Shown: positions 1 through 9,200 of the stretch, in pieces
Position numbering within the stretch: position 1 is the first letter of the stretch
Layout of the letters: every line of letters begins with the position of its first letter
Assembly (NCBI RefSeq): GCF_000564855.1
Contig: NZ_AYXG01000029.1
Coordinates: forward strand, 1-59,407
Direction: 5' to 3'
Length of the DNA stretch: 59,407 nucleotides
From: Actinokineospora spheciospongiae
Lineage (GTDB): Bacteria > Actinomycetota > Actinomycetes > Mycobacteriales > Pseudonocardiaceae
Translations under genes and position numbers: made by a program
The notes under the pieces: model-generated
The model's database searches: none
What the model saw: only the letters and a program-made list of their open reading frames with translations
What the model was told of the DNA's origin: nothing

Positions 1-98
1 GCGGTGGCAGCCTCAAAGATGCCCGACACCACCACAAAAGCGGTCCGCCACAGCGCCGCGTCCACCACCGGCGCAGCCGGTGCCGTGCGCTCACTCAT
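1..98 (-). CDS. N-terminal start of an unidentified, possibly membrane, protein (runs off window)
   Basis: Only the first 32 codons are visible, starting at ATG 98. The start overlaps the preceding stop as ATGA. The peptide begins MSERTAPAAPVVDAALWRTA and continues into a hydrophobic stretch (FVVVSG). This resembles the first membrane helix of a transporter, perhaps an MFS drug or siderophore exporter, but too little is visible to be sure. The same N-terminus occurs in altered form in the 57-aa ORF just upstream, so the 5' end of this gene has been duplicated. Its position directly after a siderophore NRPS would suit an export function; that is inference. Confidence 0.55.
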   Translation of the reverse strand, partial: MSERTAPAAPVVDAALWRTAFVVVSGIFEAAT

Positions 99-268
99 GA
101 CAACTCCCCCAGCATTCGATCGATGTCCCTGCCGAGCAGGTCGGACAGCACGTCCAGGACGACCGAGACGGCGATGGCGGCCAGGGAGGTGCCCGGCACC
201 ACCACGAAGGCGGCCCGCCACCGGGGCGCCTCCACGGCCGGTGCGGCAGACGCCGTGCGCCCGCTCAC
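95..268 (-). CDS. 57-aa chimeric ORF: duplicated gene head fused to an NRPS tail
   Basis: GTG start at 268 overlaps the NRPS stop (GTGA), and the TGA overlaps the next ATG. The first ~35 residues (SGRTASAAPAVEAPRWRAAF then a hydrophobic helix) match the head of the next gene. The last ~17 residues (LSDLLGRDIDRMLGELS) match the C-terminus of NRPS 1. This is the product expected when an NRPS-tail/gene-head junction is tandemly duplicated in frame. Coupling to both neighbours suggests it is still translated and may simply keep ribosomes moving across the junction. It has one potential membrane helix and no recognisable domain. It could equally be a non-functional relic. Confidence 0.5.
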   Translation of the reverse strand: MSGRTASAAPAVEAPRWRAAFVVVPGTSLAAIAVSVVLDVLSDLLGRDIDRMLGELS

Positions 269-3200
269 GAGATCTCCCCCAGCAGGCGCTCCACGTCCGC
301 GTCGAGCAGGGCGGGCAGTGCGCGCAGGGCTCGGAGCAGGTCGGCGGCGAGGGCGTCGACCTCGCCGGGGTCGAAGATGCCTGCCTGCGGGGCGAGGACC
401 CCGGTCCACCCGGCGCCGGTGGGGACGACGGTGAGGGTGAGCGGGTGGTGGGTGCGCTCGCGGAACCGGGTGCCGGTGACGAGCAGCCCGGGGGCCGGTT
501 CGCGCAGCCGCGCCGGGTCGACCGGGTAGTTCTCGAAGACCACCAGGCTGTCGAAGAGGCGGGCGCGGCCGGTGAGGGCGGTCAGTTCGGCGAGGCCGAG
601 GTGCTGGTGCTCCACCAGCGCCTGCTGCCGGGCCTGGAGGTCGGCCAGTGCCGCCGCGGTGGTGCCGGTGAGGTGGGCGCGCACCGGGACGGTGTTGGCG
701 AGCAGGCCGATGATGTCCTCCACCCCGTCCACCTCGGCCGGTCGGCAGGCGACCATGGTGCCGAAGCTGACGTCGCGGCGGCCCGAGCGGGTGGCGAGGA
801 CCGCCGCCCACGCCCCTTGCAGCAGGGTGTTGGCGGTGAGCCCGCGGCCGGTGGCGGCGGTGGACAGCGCGCCGACGACCGGTGCGGGGACGTCGAACAG
901 GACCGGGTCGGCCGGGGCGACGGGGGCGGGTCTGCCGCGCAGGAGGTGGTCGCCCTCGGGCAGGTCGGCCAGTTCGACCTGCCAGGCGCGCAGGTCCACC
1001 GCGTGGTCGCGGGCGGCCAGCCACCGGGTGTGCCGGGAGAACGGGACCGGCTCCGGGAGGGCGGTGCCGCTGTAGTGGGCGAACAGCTCGGTGAGGATGC
1101 GCGGGGCGGACCAGCCGTCGGAGAGGACGTGGTGGCTGGTCAGCACCAGGTCGGCGCGGCTGTCCCCACGGCGCAGCACGGTGAGCCGCAGGGGCGGCCC
1201 GGCGGCGAGGTCGAACGGTTCGGCCAGGTCCTCGGCCAGCGCCGCGTCCACGTCGGCGTCGGTGACGTCGCGGACTCGGAACCCGGGTTCGGGGCGGGTG
1301 GGTAGAACCTGCACCGCGTGGGCGGGTGGGAACACCGCGCCCAGGTTGGGGTGCCTGGCGAGCAGTTCCGCGCCCGCGGCCCGCAGGGCGGTCAGGTCCA
1401 GGTCGCCGCGCAGGGTGAATGCGGCCTGCGCGGTGTAGGGGTCGCCGTGCGGGGAGCGGGCCTGGTCGAGCATCAGTTCCTGCATCGGCGTCAGCGGGAG
1501 GACCTGGCCGTCGGGGAACCCGGCGGTGAGGTGGGTCAGTTCGCGGGTGAAGTGTTCGCCCAGGTCGGTGATCTCGGCCGGGGTGAACAGGGCGGCGGGC
1601 CAGGTGAAGCGGACACCAAGCGCTTCGCCGTCGCCGTCGTCGCGGATCAGGGCGTTGACCATGAGCGGGTACGGGAGCGGGAGTTCGTCGCCGCCGGAGC
1701 CGAGCGGGTCGGCGCCCGGCGGGGGCTGCCAGGCGGTTTCCCCCGTCGGTGCGGCGGGGAAGCGGCCCAGGTGGTTCCAGCTCACGTCGGGGTGGCGGAC
1801 CAGGTCGCCGCCGAGGATGCCGTACCCGAGGCCGTCGCCCGCGGCGCGCAGGTGGTCGCGCACCGCGCGCAGGGCGGGCGCGGTGCCCGGGGGCGGGGTG
1901 ATGCGGGCGGGGTGCACGGCGGTGAACCAGCCGACGGTCTGCGCCAGGTCGACGGGGCCGGAGAAGTCGGGGCGGTGCGCGGGGCGGCCGTGGCCCTCCA
2001 GGGCGACCAGCAGGTCCGGGGTGGTGCCGCGCCAGACGGCGACAGCCCTGGCCAGCGCGGTGAGCAGCACCGCGTCCGGGGTGGTGCGGTAGGCGGCGGG
2101 CAGGGTGGCGGTCGCGGCACGGGTGGTGTCGGGGTCGATGCGGACCTGGTGGTGCACGGCGGTGGCGGCGGTGTCGCGGACCGGGTCGAGCACGGTTCCC
2201 GAGAGCGGGGCGGGCGGGGCGGCTGCGACGCGGCGCCAGTGCTCCCGCTCGACCTCCCGGGCCGGTGCGGCGGCGCGCAGGGCCTCCGCCCAGGCCAGCA
2301 GGGGCAGGCCGGAGCGGGGCAGGTCGGCGCCGGAGTGGGCGTGGGCGAGGTCGTCGAGCAGCACCCGCCAGGACACGGCGTCGACCACCAGGTGGTGCGC
2401 CACCAGGACGAGCCTGCCCAGGGCGGGACCGGCGTCGATCCACACCGCGCGCAGCAGCGGCCCGGTGCGCGGGTCCATGGCGGCGCGCAGGCGGGTGATG
2501 TGCGTCTCCGCCTGCGCGCCCGGATCTGCGGCGGCGGGGACGGCGGCGAGGACGTCGGCGGCGGTCACCGCGCCCGCCTCGGGGATGCGCAGCACCGGGC
2601 CGTCGTCGGTGTCGGCGAGGTGGCCGCGCAGCGCGTCGTGGCGGGCCAGGACCGCGTCGAGCACCGCGCGCCAGGTGGTTTCGTCGCCCGGGGGGACGCA
2701 CACCTGCACCCACTGGCAGAAGGAGTCCGCCCGGCCACGGCTCACCAGGTCCCGCATGACGGGTGTCAGCGGCGCGTCACCCACCGCCGGTACGTCCTCT
2801 GTGGACTCATCGGTTCCGCAGCGGGCGGCGATCCCGGCGATGGTGCCGCCCTCGAACACGTCGCGGGCGGTCAGGGTGAGCCCGGCGCGGCGGGCTCGGG
2901 ACACCACCCGCAGCGAGACGATGCTGTCGCCGCCGACGTCGAGGAACGAGTCGTCCAGGCGCACGTCGCCCAGCACCTCGCGGAACACCGCCAGCAGCGC
3001 GGCCTCGGTCGGGGTGGTCGGCGCCCGGTCCTCGGCGGCGGTGTGCGCGGCGGGGGCGGGCAGGGCGTCGCGGTCGAGCTTGCCGGTGGGGCCGAGCGGC
3101 AGCCGGTCCAGGAGGACAAAAGCGGTGGGCACCATGTGGTCGGGCAGGTCGGCGCCCAGGTGCGCGCGCAGCGACGCCGGATCGGGGTCGGCGCCGTCGG

Positions 3201-6200
3201 TGGGCACGACGTACCCGACGAGCCGGTCCCCGCGCACCAGCACGGCGCAGGCGCGCACCCCGGGGTGGCGGCTCAGGACGGTCTCGACCTCGGACAGCTC
3301 GATGCGGAACCCGCGCAGCTTGACCTGGTGGTCGGCGCGGCCGAGGAACACCAGTTGCCCGTCGGGGCGCCAGCGCACCAGGTCGCCGGTGCGGTACATC
3401 CGCTCCCCCGGCGGGCCGTAAGGGTCGGCGACGAACCGCTCTGCGGTGAGCGCGGCGCGGTTGACGTACCCCTGGGCGAGCTTGGGTCCCGCCAGGTACA
3501 GCTCACCGGTCACCCCGACGCCCACCGGGAGCAGGCCCGCGTCCAGGACGTGGGCGCGCACGTGCGGGTCGGGGCGGCCGATGGGCAGCGGGCCGGGGTC
3601 GTCGGGCCGGTAGGTCCAGGTAACGGAGTTGATGGTCACCTCGGTGGGGCCGTAGGCGTTGAACAGCGCCCGGCGGTCACCCCAGCGGCGGGCCAGCTCG
3701 GGGTCGAGGCGTTCGGCGCCGACGACGAAGAACAGGTCGCGGTCCACCTCGCGGTCGTCCGGCATGGCGGCCAGGAACGACGGCAGCAGGTTCACCCCGG
3801 TCACTCGGTGTTCGGTGATGTAGTCCAGCAGCTCGTCGCCGGGCACGCGCACCTCCTCCGGGGCGATGACCGAGGCGCCGCCGGAGAGCAGCGGCAGCAT
3901 GAACTGCCAGAACGCCACGTCGAAGCCGATCGAGGCGAAGTGCAGGTAGCGCTCGCGCTCGCCGATGCCGACCACGTCCTCCTGGAGGGTGACCAGGCTG
4001 GGCAGGCCCCGGTGCGCCACGGCGACGCCCTTGGGCCTGCCGGTGGTGCCGGAGGTGTAGATGACGTAGGCGATCGAGTCGTCGCTGATCCCCTGCCGCG
4101 CCTCGATCGGGTCTTCGTCCCAAGTGGATGGTCCAGCCACGGCGGTGGGGTCGAGGACCGGGATATCGACGGCCAAGGCGAGGGAGTCCGGGGTGGCCAC
4201 CACGGCGGCGGGCGCGATGTCGGCGAGCATGTAGGCCAGCCGGTCGGCCGGGTAGGTCGGGTCCATCGGGACGTGCACCGCCCCGGCCTTGAACACGCCG
4301 AACAGGGCCACGACCAGCTCCACGTCCCGGCCGAGCAGGACGGCCACCGGGTCCTGCGGGCGCACCCCGCGCTCGCGCAGGGCGTGGGCGAGGCGGTTGG
4401 CCCGGCGGTCGAGTTCGGCGTAGGACAGGGTGCGGTCGCGGCAGACCACGGCGTCGGCGTCCGGGGTTTCGCGCACCCACCGGCCGAACTCCTCCAGGCA
4501 GCCGCCCACGGGCCTGCTCGGCTCGGCGCCCTCGCCCAGCGCCAGCAGCGCGTGGTGCTCGGCCGGGTCGAGGGCGCGCAGCCGGGCCACCGGGCGGTCC
4601 GGGTCGGTGACGATCTCCTCCAGCAGGGTGCGCAGCCAGCGGCCGTAGCCCCGCACGGTGTCCTCGTCGAAGGCCTGCGGTTGATAGCCCAAGCCCACCA
4701 CGATCTCTTCGCCGGGGATGACGATGACGGTCAGCGGGTAGTGCGTGGCGTCGGTGATGTCCACGCCGACCAGGTCCAGGCCGGGGGCCAGGGTGGTGCG
4801 GTCGCGGCTGGAGAGCGGGAAGTTCTCCATCACCAGCATGGTGTCGAACAGCTCGCCGAGACCGGCGGCGCGCTGCACGTCCGGCAGCCCGACGTGGTGG
4901 TGCTCGGCGAGGGCAACGCTGTCGGTGTGCACCCGGTCGAGCAGGGCGGCGGCGGTTTCGGCGAGATCGGTGCGGACCCGTACGGGAATGGTGTTGCCCA
5001 GTTGGCCGATGACCCGTTCGACGCCGTCGAGTTCGGCGGGCCTGCCGGAGACCGGGCAGCCGAACACCACGTCGCGGCGGCCGGTGAGCCTGCCGAGCAA
5101 CACCCCCCACGCGGCTTGGAAAACTGTGGTGGCGGTGACGCCGCGACCACGGGCGAAGCCGCGGAGCCGGTCGCTGAAGTCGCGGCCCAGGTTGACCGTC
5201 ACGCGTTCCGGTCGGGCCACTGTGGACACCGCGGCGGCGGGGGCCAGGTGGGTTCCGCCGTCGAGCCCGGCCAGGGCGGTGCGCCAGGCGTCGAGCCCGG
5301 CGGCGTGGTCGCGGCCCGCCAGCAGGCGGTGGTGGTCGGTCAGGGCGGGGGCGGTCGGCGCGGGTGGGCCGCCGCCGAGTTCGGCGTAGGTGGCCAGCAG
5401 GGTGCGCCCGACCAGGGGCATGGACCAGCCGTCGAGCAGCGCGTGGTGGTTGGTGATGACCAAGCGGTGCTCGTCGGGGCCGAGGGTGCACAGCAGGAAG
5501 CGCACCAGCGGCGGGGTCGCGGGGTCGAAGGGGCGGTCCAGGTCGGCGCGGCAGTGCTCGGCCAGCAGGCGGTCGCGGTCGTCTGCGGTGTGCCCGGACA
5601 GGTCGGCGTGGCGCCAGTCGAGGGTGGTCCCGGCCGGGATGACCTGGACGACCTCGCCGGTGGCGGTGGTGTGCAGGTGGACGCGCAGCGCGGGGTGCCT
5701 GCGCAGCAGTTCCCCGGTTGCCGCGCGCATCCGGTCGGGGTCGAGGGCACCGCGCAGCAGGGTCATCGCCTGCACCACGTAGACGTCGGTGTCCTGGTCC
5801 GCGCGCAGGAGGGTGTGGAATGACAGGCCCACCTGCAACGGGGTGGCGGGCAGGACGTCGAGCACCCGACCGCGCCGCTCCAGGGCGTCGATGGTGTCCT
5901 GGTCGAGGTCGACCAGCGGCAGGTCGGACGGGGTGAGGCCGCCGCCGTCGGGTCCGATGCGGTCGGCGTGCGCGGCGAGGGCGGCCAGCGCGGTATCCCA
6001 CGCCCGCCGCAACCCAGCCAGTTCCGCCGGGGTGAGCACCAACCCGGCGGCGGTCCACTCGACGGCGATGCGGGGGGTGGTGTCCTCGCGGACGAAGCAG
6101 TTGAGCGCGAGGACCTGTTCCAGCGCCTTCGCCGGGGGTTCGACGACGGCGAACGGGTCGTCCTCGGGCAGCCGCCACCCGGGCAGCGGGGCGAAGCGGC

Positions 6201-9200
6201 CCAGGTAGTTGAGCAGGACGTCCGGCGGCGGGGTGGCGAACCCGGCGCGGGTCTCCGGGTCGAGGTGGCGCAGCACGCCGTACCCGGTGCCGCTGTCTGG
6301 GACGGCGCGCTTGGCCTCCTTGACCGCGCGCACCAACCGGCCGGTGGCGTCGCCGCCCGCGAGCGCGTCGGCCAGGTCGGCGTCGGCGCGGACGGCGTCG
6401 GCGGGGAGGCGCAGGGGGTGTTCGGCGGTGAACCAGCCGACGGTGCGGGACAGGTCGAGCCCGGCCTGGTCGCGGCCGTGGCCCTCCACGGTGACGGTGA
6501 CCGCGTCGCGCTGCTCGTCGCGCCAGAGCCGCAGGGCCAGGACCAGCGCGGCCAGCAGCACCTCATCGGCGCCCGCGCGGTAGGCCGTGGGCAGGGAGGT
6601 GAGCACGGCGGTGCTGGCCTCGGGTGAGGCGAGCGTGGTGCTGCGGTGGGCGGTGGCGGTGGTGTCGAGGGCCTGGTCCAGCGGGCGGGCGCCCAGGCGG
6701 AAGTCGTCGCGGGCGGGCCGCCAGTGTTCGACCTCGGTGCGGCGGGCGCCGGTGGCGCCCTGCTCGGCGAGCCGGTGGGCGTGGCGGCGCCACGAGGTGC
6801 CGACCGGGGCCGGGGACCCGCCGGTGCACGCGGCACGCAGGTCGGGCAGCAGCACGCGCCAGGACACGCCGTCCACGGCGAGGTGGTGGACGACGACCAC
6901 CAGCCGGTCCGGGTCGCGCAGCAGGACGACCCGCACCAGGTCACCGGAGACCGGGTCGAGGGACGCGGCTGCCGCGCGAGCAACCTCGGCTGCACTGTCC
7001 ACGGTGGACTCGCTGACAACGCGGTCGGCGAGCACCGACCCGCGCGGCGCCACGACCAGCTCACCCTCGGGCGACACCCGCAGGCGCAGGGCGTCGTGGT
7101 GGTCGAGGAGCACGCCGACACCGTGGACGAGGCGGTCCAGGGGCAGGGGGCCGTCGAGGTCGACCACCGTCCACTGGGCGTACCCGGCGATGGCGGTCAG
7201 GTCGGGGTTCCCGTCGAGCAGGGCGCGCACGATGGGCGGCGCGGGCACCGACCCGGTCGGGTCGTCGGCCTCGGCGGGGTCCGCAGGCTCGGCAGCGCGC
7301 AGGTCGCGCCCGGCGGCGGCCAGGGCGGCGAAGCTGCCACGGGCGAGCAGGTCGCGGGGGCGCAGGTCCAGGCCGTGGGCGCGCAACCGACTGCTGACGC
7401 TGATGGCGGTGATGCTGTCGCCGCCGAGGGCGAAGAAGTCGTCGTCCGGGCCGACCCGGTCGACCCCCATCACCTCGGCGACGGTCGCGCACAGCAGCCG
7501 CTCCCGCTCGGTGCCCGGGGCGCGGCCCGCGCCCGAGGTCCGGGGCGCGGGCAGGGCGGCGCGGTCGAGCTTGCCGTTGGTGGTCACCGGCAGCGCGTCC
7601 AGCACCACGACCGCCGAGGGCACCAGGTGGTCGGGGACGCGGTCGGCCAGCGCCGCGCGCACCCCGTCCGGGCTGGGGGTGGCACCCGCGGCGGGCACGA
7701 CGTAACCGACGAGCCGGGCGGTGCCGGTGTCGGTGCGGACGGCGGCGGCAGCGGCGCCGACCCCGGGCAGCGCGCCCAGGGCGGCCTCGACCTCGCCGAG
7801 TTCCACCCGGTGGCCGCGGACCTTGACCTGCCCGTCACGGCGGCCCAGGTATTCCAGCCCCCGACCGGGCACCCAGCGGGCCAGGTCGCCGGTGCGGTAC
7901 ATCCGGTCGCCGGGGTCGCCGAACGGGTCGGCGAGGAACCGCTCCGCGGTGGCCCCCGGTCGGCCGAGGTAGCCACGGGCCAGGTGCGGTCCCGCCAGGT
8001 ACAGCTCACCGGGGCTGTCGGGCTGGACCGGGCGCAGCGCGTTGTCCAGCAGGTAGGCGCGCGTTCCGGGGACCGGGAAGCCGATCGTGGGGGCACCGCC
8101 GTCGATCCGGGCGCCCACGCTGTCCACAGTGGCCTCGGTGGGGCCGTAGAGGTTGCGGGCGGGAACCCCGGATTCGGCCACCCGGCGCCAGAGCGCGGGC
8201 GGGGCGGCCTCGCCGCCGAGGATGAGCAGGGTCGGGCGGTGCGCGCCGTCGAGCAGGCCCGCCTCGACCAGGGGCGCGGCCATCGACGGGGTGGTGTCGA
8301 CGACATCGATGCGGTCGCGGGTGAACGCGGTCAGCAGGGCTTCCGCGTCGCGGGCGAGGTCGGCCGGGTAGAGGTTCAGTTCGTGCCCGCACAGCAGCCA
8401 CAGCAGTTGGTCGAGCGCGGAGTCGAAGGCGAAGGAGTAGGTGTGCGCGGCCCGCAGCCGCCTTCCCGCGCTGCGCTCGGCCTCCGCGACGGTGGTCGAG
8501 CGGTGGTGGTGCACCAGCGACGCGAGGCCGCCGACGCGCCCCAGCACGCCCTTGGGAGTTCCGGTGGACCCGGAGGTGAAGATGACGTACGCGAGGTGGT
8601 CGGGGTGCCGGGGCGCCGACAGTTCCTCAGTGGACAGTGGGGAGTCGGGCAAGCCCGCCAGTTCCGCGCGGACCTCCGGTGCGTCCAGCAGCAGGTGCGG
8701 CACCCCGGCGGGCACGGCGTCGGCGGTGGCCGCCTCGGCGAGCGCGAGCACCGCCCCGGCCTCGGTGGTCGTGGCGCGCAGCCGCTCGGCGGGGTGCTCG
8801 GCGTCCAGCGGCAGGAAGGCGGCCCCCGCGTCGAGGACCGCCAGCAGCGCCACGACCAGGTCGACCGAGCGGGTCAGCGGCAGCGCCACCACGTCGTCGG
8901 CGCCGACGCCACGCGTCCGCAGCAGCCGCGCCAGGCGGTGCACCCGGGCTACGAGTTCGGCCGTAGCCAGCCGCTCCGCCCCGCACACCAGCGCGGTCTC
9001 CCCGCCCCGGTCGGTCAGACCGGCCAGCAGGGCGGGCACGTCGAGCGGGGTACCGGGCGCGGGCGCGGTGCGCCACTCCGCCAGCAGGTGCGCGCGGTCC
9101 TCGGGGGCGACCAGGTCCACCCGGCCGACGGCGGGGGCTGCCGGGTCGGTCAGCGCGGTGATCAGCGCGCGCAGGGCGTCGAGCCTGCGGTCGACCCCGG

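Larger units (their letters stand above)
1..308 (-). repeat. Imperfect tandem duplication (period 170 bp) of an NRPS-tail / next-gene-head junction
   Basis: Reading the minus strand, the unit [..GDxDRxLGExS stop / GTG or ATG start + SxRTAxAAPxVxAxxWRxAFVVVxG] occurs twice. The start codons lie at 268 and 98, exactly 170 bp apart. Copy 1 joins the true end of the NRPS (DADVERLLGEIS) to a GTG start. Copy 2 joins a near-identical tail (GRDIDRMLGELS) to an ATG start. The DNA aligns without gaps across the head region and shares short identical blocks such as TGCTGGGGGAG. The copies have diverged, so the duplication is not recent. Confidence 0.75.

Noticed and set aside
1318-5823. A 1501-codon open frame on the plus strand
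   Set aside because: It is antisense to NRPS 1, with no recognisable motif and no start context.
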